Positions 47,502 through 59,400 of a DNA stretch of 64,000 bases are shown here, in pieces. Positions within the stretch are counted from its first letter, which is position 1; each line of letters starts with the position of its first letter. The notes beneath the pieces were generated by a model, which did not search any database, was not told the origin of the DNA, and worked only from the letters and a program-made list of their open reading frames with translations. The DNA is from Flaccisagitta enflata (taxonomy: Eukaryota > Chaetognatha > Sagittoidea > Aphragmophora), in assembly GCA_965153355.1 (NCBI GenBank), contig OZ231127.1, forward strand, positions 44,020,001 through 44,084,000, written 5' to 3'. The translations under genes were made by a program, and so were the position numbers.

Positions 47502-47915
47502 AATCTTTTTACAATCCTCTCCATGTATCTTGCCGAGATACTACACCTTGACTGTATCGCATAAATATTTTTTTACATGCGGTCGTTTTAACGAAAACGG
47601 TTAGCCATCAAAGCCATAAACGGAGTTAACGGTGTTTCCCCGTCAACGGTGCAATAAAAAGCAACGTACCGTAATGTAAACCGACTGATGGCCATTGCAG
47701 CCGATAAAAGGATTTTCCAATATCCAGGATCGACTTCTGTCGCTTATAAATCGTCTTTTGGTGATAACAATTTGTTGTAAAAATCGCGTTCATTCATTGC
47801 CGGTCATACATGAAAATAACAATGTAACGGCCATTGGGACGCCAGTCACGCCACCTACATGAAAACGCCGAATTTGCAATGAAAGAATGAATTGATGAGT
47901 GAGCTAGTTAGTGAA

Positions 47916-48110
47916 GCAATGATGAATGAATGAATGAATGAATGAATGAATGAATGAATGAATGAAAGAATGAATGAATGAATGAATGATTGAATGAATG
48001 AATGAATGAATGAATGAATGAATGAATGAATGAATGAATGAATGAATGAATGATACAATGAATAAATGCATGAATGAATGAATGAAAGAAAGAAGGAAGG
48101 AATGAAGGAA
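47916..48110. repeat. (GAAT)n microsatellite
   Basis: GAATGAAT tract of nearly 200 bp with few interruptions; the Phe-Ile-His-Ser frames on the minus strand are read-through. Confidence 0.95.
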
Positions 48111-48305
48111 TAAGTGAATAAGATTTGAATAAATGAAAACAGAAGATGAAAGATAGAAAATGAATAAATAAATCAAAAATAAAGGATGAATTTGGCAGAA
48201 ATTACAGGAGAATTCTGATAAATTATACATAAATATAAGCTGGGTGGGAGGAGATGGTAAAGGTTATCAGGCTTCTCAACGTGCCAGATCTAGCCTCGCA
48301 TCAAA

Positions 48306-48400
48306 CAAGGCCGGATACACCGCTACCACAGTCGCGAGCGGCTGGGCAGGGGCCGTATTTGAGGTCATCAGGCCTCTTGAGCAGCAAATATTTTCTAGTA
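48306..48400 (+). mobile_element. Family 1 element, class III, 5' part only
   Basis: CAAGGCCGGATACACCGC, S1 = CAGTCGCGAGC, GGCTGGGCAGGGGC, then TTTGAGGTCATCAGGCC, close to the class III copy at 55770. Array and 3' hairpin absent. It lies head-to-head with 48421. Confidence 0.75.
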
Positions 48401-48420
48401 GAATCTGCCGAATGCCATCG

Positions 48421-48546
48421 TTTGTCGCGGACACGCGACTCTAGAACTTGCCGTGTCAGTCTGTAGGTTGGTCTGTCGGTCACTTTTCTGTTTTCCGCTC
48501 CTGCCCACCCGTCCGCGACTGGGGGGAGTGTATACATACAGCCTTG
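48421..48546 (-). mobile_element. Family 1 element, class II
   Basis: GTCGCGGACACGCGACTC (hairpin GTCGCG-GACA-CGCGAC), TAGAACTTGCC, GTCAGTCTGTAGG, then GCTCCTGCCCACCCGTCCGC-GACTGG and a GCCTTG end. It is the uninterrupted reference for the copy at 40688. Confidence 0.88.
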
Positions 48547-48587
48547 TTTTCTATCTTTCCTGTACCTAACTATGAATGAAGATCTTC

Positions 48588-49340
48588 CAGGGGTGTATGA
48601 AAGTTGGACAACATTACTACTCAACAATATCTAAAATAAGGACAAGAGCCTTTGGAGCTTTTACTGGTGTTTAATCCGGACCCATCACAACTATCCTTTA
48701 AATTTCTGAAAAAACATTCCCTCTTCAGAAATTATCATATTCATAGGACTTGTCAAAAGTTATGCAAGATTTAGAAAAGGGTAACCAATTTCTTTCTATA
48801 CATGAGATATGCAGACCACAAGAGAACACTTGATAATTATGGCGGCACGAAAGAGACCATATCCATCTGGGCACCTTCTTATACTCCTCATATACCAAAG
48901 ATAGCAAGAAACTCAAACTCTCTTCCTCCTATTATTGAGTCGCTTTTGATCTCCCCCCCCTCCCTTTGATTTTCTCCCCCAAGACGCGTCGCGTTTTAAA
49001 ATCTTTGTTTTTCTTTCCCATAAGACAATAAAACAGCGTAGTTAAGGTTTAGATGGTGTTAAATTGTCGTGTACCAATGAATTTTTAGTTGCGGACACGC
49101 AACTCTATAAGAGGCTATGTCCGCCCGTCGGTTCGTCGGTCCGTCGGTAATGATCGAGTTGGAAAGTGTGAAAACGCGCATTTCCGCCCCTGCCCACCCG
49201 TCCGCAACTGGTATTGGCCGTGTATCCGGCCTTGTTACTATTTGGTACTGCCAAAAGTTATATTTTCCCCAAATTATCTTTTATTCTCTTTTTTCCGCCT
49301 TTGATTTCCTTCCCCATCTCTAAACCCTTTTATTTTTTAA
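48588..49340 (+). mobile_element. hAT-type MITE carrying two insertions, right end lost
   Basis: Starts CAGGGGTGTAT at 48588, then about 335 bp of foreign sequence (starting GAAAGTTGGACAAC, related to 29232), then resumes TATTGAGTCGCTTTTG at about 48934. The MITE body is interrupted again by the family 1 copy at 49082-49234, between ATGAA and ACTATTTGG. The C-rich right end is not recognisable after 49330. Confidence 0.75.
49082..49234 (-). mobile_element. Family 1 element, class I, inside a hAT MITE
   Basis: TTTTTAGTTGCGGACACGCA-ACTCTATAAGAGGC, GTCGGTTCGTCGG array, distal CCCGTCCGCAACTGG and GGCCGTGTATCCGGCCTTG. The surrounding MITE sequence is continuous across the insertion when compared with 39517, with no target duplication beyond T residues. 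Confidence 0.92.
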
Positions 49341-49354
49341 AAAAGTGAACAGGG

Positions 49355-49442
49355 GACCAACCAAACAACCAACCGACCCACAGACCAACTATCCGACGGA
49401 CCAACAAAGCGGGGAGTAAAGTCACGAAGTACGCTACTAAAG
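49355..49442 (+). mobile_element. Family 1 3'-end fragment
   Basis: CCAACCAACCGACC, CCGACGGACCAACAAAGCGG and a decayed hairpin AGTCACGAAGTACGCTACT followed by AAAG. The 5' half is missing. Confidence 0.6.
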
Positions 49443-49670
49443 ATCTGCATCTCTGAAACAGTGAAAAATGCATGCTACATTTGCAACATGCTTGAAATAA
49501 CAAACCTCGCTTTAGCCCAAATTCATGATCACGCTCCAATGGAGGGACCAAGTCATGCGAGGAAAAATGTTAGTGCTCAGACCCTAATGGGCTTGGAAAT
49601 AGCTCGTCTTTCACTCTAAACAAAATATGTGTGCTCAAAGTGAGAATAACGGAGCGTCTTTTCATGGGAA

Positions 49671-51226
49671 CAAGGCCAACACTTATAAGTCGCGTGCAGG
49701 ACAAAAATAACTGAACTGCCCTGACTCCTTATTCTATCTTTTTATCGAAAATCAGACTTAAACCAGACCCAAACCAGACTCAAACCAGACTAAAACCAGA
49801 CTCAAACCAGACTCAAACCAGAATTAAACCAGACCTAAACCAGACCAAAACCAGATGTAAACCAGACCAAAACCAGACATAAACCAGACATAAACCAGAC
49901 ATAAACCAGACATAAACCAGACATAAACCAGACTTAAACCAGCCTTAAACCAGACATGAACCAGACTCAAACCAGACTCAAACCAGACTCAAACCAGACC
50001 CAAACCAGCAGACTTAAACCAGCATACTTAAACCAGCATACTTAAACCAGCATACTTCAACCAGCAGACTCAAACCAGCAGACTCAAACCAGCAGACTCA
50101 AACCAGCAGACTCAAACCAGCAGACTTAAACCAGAAGACTTAGACCAGCAGACCTAAACCAGCAGACTTAAACCAGCAGACTTAAACCAGCAGACTTAAA
50201 CCAGCAGACTTAAACCAGCAGACTTAAACCAGCAGACTTAAACCAGCAGACTTAAACCAGCCAACTTAAACCAGCCAACTTAAACCAGCCAACTTAAACC
50301 AGCAGACTTAAACCAGCAGACTTGACCAGCAGACTTAAACCAGGAGACCTTAATCAGCCAACTTGAAACCAGCAGACTTGACATGACATATATGACAAAA
50401 ACATACCAAAAAACATAAATGACCATAACATACCAAAAAACATAAATGACCAAAAAATAAAAAAACAAAAAAATAAAAAAAAAATATAAAATAACAAAAA
50501 ACCCAAAAACCCAAAAAAAAACAAAAAAAACAAAAAAAAACAAAACAAAAAAAAAAAAACAAAAACCAAAAAACCATGTTAAATGACCAAAAATGACCTG
50601 AAATGTTCCAAAATGACTTAAAATGACTTAAAACTATTTTTAATGCCCAAAAATGACACAAATGGTTTAAATGTACAAAGTGACATGAATGATCAAAAAT
50701 GACCAAAAATGACTAAAAGCAACCAAAAATAACTAAACGCAACCAAAAATGACCAAAAACAACAAAAAAATGACTCAAAATAACTCCAGACGACCAAAAT
50801 TGACCAAAAACGACGCAAAAAAGCAAAGTGTTACTAAAAACTACAAAAGCCAAAAAATAACTTGGAGTGACTTAGAATGACTTAGAATGACTTGTAATGA
50901 CTTAGAATGACTTGTAATGACTTAGAATGACTTAGAATAACTTAGAATGACTAAGAATGACTCAAAATGACTTATAATAATATAAAATGACAAAAATGAC
51001 AAAAAATGACAAAAAGACTTAAGTGACTAAAATTAACTGAAAATGACTGGAAATGACTTAGAATGACTTAAAATGACTTAAAATGATGTAAAATACCCTA
51101 AAATGACGTAAAACGACAAAAAAAAGCAAAGTGTTACGGACAGACGGACGGACGGACGGACGGACGGACGGACCGACGGACGGACCGACAGAGCGGGTTA
51201 TAGAGTCGCGTGCACGCGACTAAAAA
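49671..51226 (+). mobile_element. Giant family 1 element, class III, 1,556 bp
   Basis: 5' end CAAGGCCAACACTTATAAGT-CGCGTGC. Then about 600 bp of 11-14 bp AAACCAGACTT/AAACCAGCAGACTT units (49750-50370), an A-rich AAAATGACC/AACCAAAAATGAC stretch, and CTTAGAATGA units (50865-51110). GCAAAGTGTTAC and (GACG)n follow. It ends with the hairpin palindrome AGTCGCGTGCACGCGACT and AAAAA. Ends are the same as in copies of about 200-340 bp; only the middle has expanded. No open frame. Confidence 0.9.
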
Positions 51227-51240
51227 GCGAGTGAAGCGAC

Positions 51241-51590
<350 letters not shown>

Positions 51591-51927
51591 GACAGATTGA
51601 CAGACGGTCTGACAGTAATACTGTCAGACAGGCTGACAGCGTTGCTGACAGAACGACCACTTGGCCAACAGACAGGTCCGAAGACAGACACAGATGGACT
51701 GACCAACTTACAGATATAAGAACCGGCAGAAAGCAGGACAGACAGATAAAAGATCTAGAAGGGTAGACATGGAGTGGGAACAGCGCGTTATTTAGAATTT
51801 TCTAAGGCGCGTTACTTAGAATTAGCTCTTTGCTTGTAATTTAGAATCTGAGTAATGCAATAATTTATTTTCTCATTATTTAGATATTCTATCTTTCTAT
51901 CTTTTTTTCATCTCCCAATAAAGTTCA

Positions 51928-51928
<1 letters not shown>

Positions 51929-51994
<66 letters not shown>
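51929..51994. repeat. (TC)n microsatellite
   Basis: Pure TC tract, followed by a T/C-rich stretch to 52130. Confidence 0.95.
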
Positions 51995-51997
<3 letters not shown>

Positions 51998-52146
51998 TTT
52001 TTTTTGTTTTGGTCTATATCTTTTTTCTTTTCTTTCTTTTTTTCTCTTGTTCTTTCTTTCTCTTGTTCTTTCTTTCTTTTTTGTTCTTTTTCTTTTTTTT
52101 TTTTCTTTTTTTTTCTTTTTTTTTTACATTTCTCTTACTCTGTGTC

Positions 52147-52315
<169 letters not shown>

Positions 52316-52319
52316 TATC

Positions 52320-53270
52320 ATGGATATTTCTTATGTACTGAATCTGCTTGTCAATAATATGTTTGCAGGAAACAATTTTAAAGAAAAATATAAAAATTGC
52401 TACCTCAAAAAACCTACAATTTATCAAAATATATAGAATTTTAAAAAAATAGCAATATTTCTTTAAGATGTTTTTTTTTAAAAAAAGGATGCTCTGGGTA
52501 CATTTAGAATATAAATAGATTTATTCTAATGAGGTCAAGGCTAATATTAACCGAATAAAAGAAGATTTTTTTTTAAATCTGTGAAGCACATGCCAAAAGA
52601 GACATTTTTCAAAAAGCAAATATTTTTTTTCTATTACAACATTTGAGATTCTTATTTGTGTTATCTAAAAAAAAATCATACAATTTCTATTATGTTAATG
52701 GACTAATACATCACTCAAACAATTCAAAAAAAGGTTAGAAAGAGAGAGAGAGAAAGAGAGAGAGAGAGAAAGAGTAGATAGGGAAAACATAGAAAATAAG
52801 AAAGGAGTATTTAAAAAACAAACAGAAAGATAGACAATCTAAGTTATGAGAAAACTTTAGGGCTTGTTATTTAGATTCTAAATAATGAGAAAACTTTAAG
52901 GCTTGTAACTTAGATTCTAAATAACAATATGTACTCACATGGAGTGGTTGATCGATACTCTCTCCAGGGGGGAGTAGAGCAGAGAAGAAAAAGCGATTTT
53001 TCTCTTTCTTTTTTCTCTTTCTTTTCTCGCCATTGACTCACCCGTGAGGCCGAAACATAAGAAGAGCCACGCATGAATGCAATTGAACCTCTTCACAGTG
53101 TTTAACCCTCTCACTCAAACATTAAGATTTGATCGACTTTCTGCGAAGTGAAAACTAAAATAAACCCGCGCGCAAGAAACGAAGAAAGAAAGAGAACAAC
53201 AGAAACCAAGTGTCCTTCATCATGTATTCTTTCTTCTTTCTTTTTTTTAATGTCCAGTCATCCAACTAGA
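52320..53270. other. Unassigned AT-rich DNA
   Basis: No gene seen. 52845-52925 holds two tandem copies of a roughly 40-bp unit, GAGAAAACTTTARGGCTTGT, then AACTTAGATTCTAAATAA. Confidence 0.45.
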
Positions 53271-53271
53271 G

Positions 53272-53273
<2 letters not shown>

Positions 53274-53331
<58 letters not shown>
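53274..53331. repeat. (TC)n microsatellite
   Basis: Pure TC tract. Confidence 0.95.
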
Positions 53332-53333
<2 letters not shown>

Positions 53334-53571
53334 TTCTCTCAATTTGAATGGGAACTAAAAAGGCCTCTCCAGGTAACTAACGCATTATTCAACGCTTTTC
53401 ATTCCAGGTTTTTTTTGTGTGTGTGTGTGTATGTGAAGAGGATTTAAAGGAGGCGCATAAACGAAATTGAATTTTTGCCGTATTACCGTAATCTGCCTGA
53501 AAATTGGTCGAGCTTTGACTACAATGGACCGCGACCTATTATTATATGATTAAATTCTCTCCTTCCCATGT

Positions 53572-53723
53572 TTACTCAGCTTGACGCGGTTTCGTGATTT
53601 CATTGAATTGAATCATTCTTGCGACTTCAACCGTGGTGATTAACTCGGGAAAAATGGAAAACACGGCCGGGAAAACCTGACGGTTTTTGACGCAGTGTTT
53701 CGTAACCCTTTCGTTACTTTCAT
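53572..53723 (-). CDS. Possible terminal coding exon
   Basis: On the minus strand a 152-bp open segment ends at TAA (53572-53574). It is preceded by a strong-looking splice acceptor: a pyrimidine-rich run (TCTTCTCTTGCTGTCTTCTG...), then TTGTAG. The encoded tail reads ESNERVTKHCVKNRQVFPAV, then FSIFPELITTVEVARMIQFN and EITKPRQAE, non-repetitive with balanced codon use. No family recognised, no polyadenylation signal seen nearby, and no upstream exon identified. A MITE lies in what would be the intron just upstream (53777-54167). Confidence 0.3.
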
Positions 53724-53776
53724 CTACAACCGAAAATGCCAAGAAAACAGAAGACAGCAAGAGAAGACAAAAATAA

Positions 53777-54167
53777 AGGACCCGAAGTAGTTGGTTAACT
53801 AGTCAAAATTCTTAAAAACCATGTAGTTAACTATTTATCTAGTTAACTAATCTTGGGGTCTATAATGACTAAAATGATCTATTTTTCTTAGAACTTAAGG
53901 GATTGTTAGTAAAATTCATGATAATTTGCAAGGGATGGAATTTTCTTTTATAATCAAACCAGAAAAACATATTATGTTTGAACCAAAATGGACTGGGCCA
54001 AATATGCCATTGTAAAAATTTAATGGGAATGCCAGTCTTGATAGAAATATTTCATTGAACATAATAAAAAATGCCAAAAAAATTTTATTACATTTAGTAG
54101 TTAACTACTAAAAAAAGTAGTTGACTATTGACTAGTTGATTTCAGAACCTTAACTACTTCGGGTCCT
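53777..54167. mobile_element. MITE with perfect 10-bp target duplication
   Basis: A 391-bp element with terminal inverted repeats AGGACCCGAAGTAGTT/AACTACTTCGGGTCCT. The identical 10-mer ACAAAAATAA flanks both sides (53767-53776 and 54168-54177). The inner arms repeat GTAGTTAACTA palindromes. A 9-11 bp duplication would suit Mutator-like elements, but the short arms leave the superfamily open. Confidence 0.85.
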
Positions 54168-54450
54168 ACAAAAATAAAAGAAAAAAGAAAAAGAAAGAAT
54201 GAGATGGAAACGTATAAGGAAACATAGTGTTTACTTATCAATCAAAGCCAAATCATTGCATAATGCATTCAATTTATTTTGAAGCGCGTACGTGTGTGCG
54301 TGCGTGCGACAAGGGAAATCTTTCCAACCAGGTTGCGGTGGGACGGTCCATCTGTTGACTGAACACCGCTAATTGCGAACTTTCTAGAGTCAAAGCAATT
54401 ATTAACTGCGATGACGATGATTTAGATGACGTCGATGCTGCGACAACGAG

Positions 54451-55310
<860 letters not shown>

Positions 55311-55490
55311 ATTTTTCGTCGTGGACGGATGGGCAGGAACGTACAACCCCCCCACACCGCCATAGACACACTCAGACACAACTGCAGTATCTAAAATGGG
55401 CGTTTTCACACTTTTCAACTTGAGCATCAAAAACCGATGGGCCAACGGACAGATGTACTGACAAATGGACAAAGATACTGTGGTTGTATT
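55311..55490 (+). mobile_element. Degenerate family 1 element, class I
   Basis: CGTCGTGGACGGATGGGCAG, ACAACCCCCCCACACC, TTTTCACACTTTTCAACT, then GGACAGATGTACTGAC. It is recognisable against 45237 and 63209 but both hairpins are eroded. Confidence 0.55.
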
Positions 55491-55769
55491 TGTTTATGCG
55501 CAGGGTGGTGTATGCTCGTCTGCAACAATATTTAACACAAGGATAATTGTTTTCTGCCTTCCTCATTGCGGACTAAGGATTAGGATTGGCAAAAGTTCTA
55601 ATAAAGGTCATTTCCACAAAAAAACGGCCCAGCTGAAATTCATGACATAACAGGCAGAAAAATATTTCTTATTATGCTAATATTTTTTTTATGGCGGAAG
55701 CTGTTGTAACACATCCAGTGCCTAGCTAATATCCTTCATACTTAGAATTTTGATTAGCTATGTAGCAAA

Positions 55770-55983
55770 CAAGGCCGGATACACGGCTACCCCAGTCGCG
55801 TGCGGGTGGGCAGGGGCCGAATTTGAGGTCACTTGATCATTTGGGCAGGAGCGGTGAGGCCAAAGACCGCAAAAATAAAAAAAAAGTAAAGTGTGACGGA
55901 TGAACCAACGGACCGACGGACGGACCGACCGACCAACGGACCGACAAAGCGGGGTGTAGAGTCGCATAGCACGCGACAAAAAA
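55770..55983 (+). mobile_element. Family 1 element, class III
   Basis: CAAGGCCGGATACACGGC, S1 = CAGTCGCGTGC, GGGTGGGCAGGGGC, GGGCAGGAGCGGTGAGGCC, AAAGTGTGACGG, (GACC/GACG)n, GACAAAGCGGGGTGTAG. It ends with hairpin GTCGC-ATAGCAC-GCGAC, then AAAAAA. Confidence 0.92.
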
Positions 55984-56750
55984 TAGGCCAAAACCACCCC
56001 TTTTTTATGTCACGCTGATGTCACATTCAAAACCACTATGAAAAAGACATTAAAAAATCATTAAGCCTACCCAACTATAGGTTATTTTTATTTAATTGCA
56101 ATCCCTGAGGAAGAACTAAAGATTTGATGGTGTCCAGTTGTCATTTACTATGGAAAAATTTCACTTACTGTTGATATATCCAAAACGATGATTTTTATGA
56201 TTTTAATATAGAAGTATCCTATACTTTAAAGGGTAATATCTTAGGTATTATTGAAAATTTCTTTTTTCCCTTTTTAGTACAGACATAACCCAAGTTATAT
56301 GCAAAATTTCAGACCTTAATGTCAATTCTAGCTAGAGATATTGATTTTTGAAAAGAGTGTCCTAATTTGTTAACACCCTTTTACGCTTATGTTACTCTGA
56401 TTATGATAAAAATTAACATAGTTGAACACATTTTGAGTATCAGAATATTTCTTTTTTAAATGATCTAAAAGAGTATCAATTTCTGAGCATAAGGCTCAAA
56501 TTTCAGGTTATTAAATGCAACCCTTATGAAATTATAACATTTTCAACAATGTTAACGAATTCAGACACCTAATTTCTGCCAGTCTAGATCATTGTGGAAA
56601 TTGCCTAAACCGGAGACGCGAATTTACCATAGAGCAAAACACATCAAGACTAAATGTTCTATGCAATCAAAACTTTTATTCACCTTAAATATTCACTGTA
56701 AAGGTTATTGTTGACCATCAGCGATCCCCGAATACGATTTGTTCATTCTC
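55984..56750. other. Unassigned AT-rich DNA
   Basis: A weak inverted pair, GTGTCCTAATTTGTTAAC (about 56360) and GTTAACGAATTCAGACAC (about 56551), may mark an old MITE. Nothing else recognised. Confidence 0.4.
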
Positions 56751-56754
56751 TCCG

Positions 56755-56892
56755 TTCTCACCTTGTAGTCGTCGTCGTCATCGTTCTCACCATATCAATA
56801 TTGTCGTCGTTCTCACCTTGTGGTCGTCGTCGTCGTCATCGTTCTCACCATGTCAATGTCGTCGTCGTTCTCACCTTGTCGTCGTCGGCGTG
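56755..56892. repeat. GTCGTC-rich minisatellite, unit about 55-58 bp
   Basis: TTCTCACCTTGTNGTCGTCG recurs about 2.4 times, each with an internal CATCGTTCTCACCAT. On the minus strand each unit has AAGGTGAGAACG, which resembles a splice donor but is explained by tandem duplication. Confidence 0.8.
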
Positions 56893-57011
56893 AAGTATGG
56901 CAACGGGCATTTCCATATCGATAATATGACGATGGTTGAAGAATTGGAAACCCGCCGTCTTCACAGCGTCCAGGAAGAGACGCTCGTAGAAAGGAAGTCC
57001 TTATATTGAGG

Positions 57012-57123
<112 letters not shown>

Positions 57124-57388
57124 CAAACAGACAGACAGAGACGGGAAGGAAAGGAGTTTGTGTTAAATGGTTAGCGTTGTATGGCATCGGAATGAATGAA
57201 TGAGAAGGGAAATATCGGTGTTAAAGGAGGAATATGACGCAAGTGTAGTACAATTTGAATAAGCATTAAGCAAGAAGACGATGAGCCCATATTCGCGCCC
57301 CGATAGATTTAGTTCTAACCTCTACCTAGTTGGGAGGCGATGTTCGTTTTTTTTTTAGACTTAACACGCACGCACGTACGCACGTACG

Positions 57389-57589
<201 letters not shown>

Positions 57590-57683
57590 TACACACTTAC
57601 AAATCGGATCATTTCATGAAATTGATTAGCTGGTGGAGTACAATCAGAAAAGGTTGAAATATTTCAAGTTTGCGACAGATGCC

Positions 57684-57786
57684 TTATTCATCACTTGACG
57701 ACTCTGTCAGAGGCTCTGATTCGATGTCGGACTCATCTTTGTAAATGTTATTATTGATATATATTTGACAATGATACCGGAAGTTA
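57684..57786 (-). CDS. Possible terminal exon, acidic tail
   Basis: A minus-strand open segment ends at TAA (57684-57686) and would begin after an AG at 57787-57788 that follows a partly pyrimidine-rich stretch. It encodes NFRYHCQIYINNNIY, then KDESDIESEPLTESSSDE. The Glu/Asp/Ser-rich tail is non-repetitive at DNA level. The frame is closed by a stop just upstream (57798-57800), so it is a gene only if that acceptor is used. No family recognised. Confidence 0.22.
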
Positions 57787-58008
57787 CTCCAATCAAATTA
57801 AGTCATGAAAGCATGACGAGAGAGTAAAGCCGGTTTTGAATCAAACATAATCAATTATTATCAATCAAGAATATTTTCCCTGTGATTCGATAAAAACGCA
57901 ACCGTTCCAAGTATTATGATAATCACTAGGTTGTTGAGTTTAACTTTGGTGCATAAAATCGACTGTCAGACATTTTCATAAACATTCCGACTTATGCGGC
58001 TAACCAAA

Positions 58009-58230
58009 CTAGAACCGCAACATGTATCCGCTTTGGTTCATTTTGAATTCACTTGTACCCGCAGGAACTTCTCGAGTTTGGGCCTTATCTAAGTCGATCA
58101 AAAGAAGTTGCAACTCAAAGACTCTTGCTTTGTCACGTCTCAGGTTTACTTGTGAACAGGAAAATCTTTCGTGTTCGCGCTCGCTGAAGATTATACCTGA
58201 CCAGTGATCAATGTGGCGATTCTGATCCAC
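58009..58230 (-). CDS. Open frame of unknown status
   Basis: A 73-codon minus-strand frame with non-repetitive, balanced composition (ARVFELQLLLIDLDKAQTRE, then VPAGTSEFKMNQSGYMLRF) ending in TAG. It lies upstream of 57684-57786 on the same strand and could be part of the same transcript, but no convincing splice pair joins them. The opposite strand also has a 61-codon frame here. Confidence 0.18.
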   Translation of the reverse strand: MDQNRHIDHWSGIIFSEREHERFSCSQVNLRRDKARVFELQLLLIDLDKAQTREVPAGTSEFKMNQSGYMLRF

Positions 58231-58283
58231 TTTACTTAAACCATCACTCGGTCAAAGGCACCTCTTTTTATCGTGCTTTCTTA

Positions 58284-59050
58284 CCCTGTCTTCAAAATCA
58301 ACTGCAACCAACAAAAGATGCATTGCGCAAAAACTATTTACATCTGTTCATTTGGATTTGTTCTATCTAGTAGCAAATTACCTGCGGTTTTTTCATGCAA
58401 AATTTCAGCACCTATAGTCAAATAGTTTAGCTTCTATGCCAGTTTCAAGTAAAAACCCTTATCTTGCTTGACAGTTTTTCATTTCAGACTGGAAAGGAGG
58501 TCTTCCACTTTTAACCTATATAATTTCTAAACGCTTTGAGCTAGAATTCTGGGATTGGACTCAAATTAAAGATTTTTTGCAGGGGATCATGCTAGATTTA
58601 AAAAAAAACAGCAAAAAGAACAAAATTCAATATGTTTTTTCATTGTTTTTCCAAAATTTTTCATGTTTTGCTAACTTTTCATGTTAAAAATTTTTTTTTT
58701 ATATTAGGAATTTCTAAAAATTGTATATCATTTGACAAAAAAACAAATTTGTAAGCAAAAGAACCTCCATTGGGATCAGATTAAACATTTTGTATCAATA
58801 TTTGCTCTATTCTTACAAGATCAAAGAGGCTAAACTGCTTCATTCCAGGTCAAAATCCCAATATTTTGATGAATTTTTGGTACTTTTCAAAATATTATAG
58901 AAGCTAAACTACTTGGCTTCAAGTGCTGAAATTTTGCATGAAATAACCGCAGGTAATATACTAATAGATAGAAGAAACCCGAATTTCAAAATATGAATAG
59001 TTTTCGCGCAATACATCTTTTGTTGGTTGCAGTTGATTTTGAAGACAGGG
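58284..59050. mobile_element. TA-flanked MITE with long inverted repeats
   Basis: A 767-bp element with ends CCCTGTCTTCAAAATCAACT and complement, TA on both sides (58282-58283 and 59051-59052). The arms run well over 100 bp (sharing CGCAAAAACTATT and TTTCATGCAAAATTTCAGCA). AT-rich non-coding interior; Tc1/mariner-like by its TA duplication. Confidence 0.87.
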
Positions 59051-59371
59051 TAGGTTTTACCTGACCAAATACACATTATGTGTCAGCCATGTGTCAGATA
59101 ATGTCGATACCTGCCCAGAAGAAGCATCGATTTGATCAGGACAACTTCATGTTATCTTGCCTTGTTAATACCTGACCAGAAGAACCACTTGTGTTTCTTG
59201 ATGAGATCTTCGATATTAAAGAACGTCCCGCTGAGAATGACGCCTGTCAAATTTGTCGAGAGTGGAGATCGAATGAGAGGATTATAACGTCAGCCTCGTG
59301 GCAAGAGATTACTAACGTGACCAGCAGAAAAACCCCACGTGATAAAGCGTGACTTTTGTAACAATTTCGTC

Positions 59372-59400
59372 TTTATATAAGACAGCACACCAAATTGCAA
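59372..59400 (+). promoter_or_regulatory. TATA-like sequence
   Basis: TTTATATAAGACAGCAC lies about 30 bp upstream of a CAATAGTACACAG stretch, the geometry of a TATA promoter. No downstream gene is identified; the first ATG opens only a dozen codons. It may be chance in AT-rich DNA. Confidence 0.15.

Noticed and set aside
49740-50370. CRISPR or telomere-like array
   Set aside because: Short 11-14 bp head-to-tail units without spacers, inside family 1 ends.
56359-56570. MITE with GTGTCCTAATTTGTTAAC ends
   Set aside because: The inverted match is short and imperfect and there are no flanking duplications.
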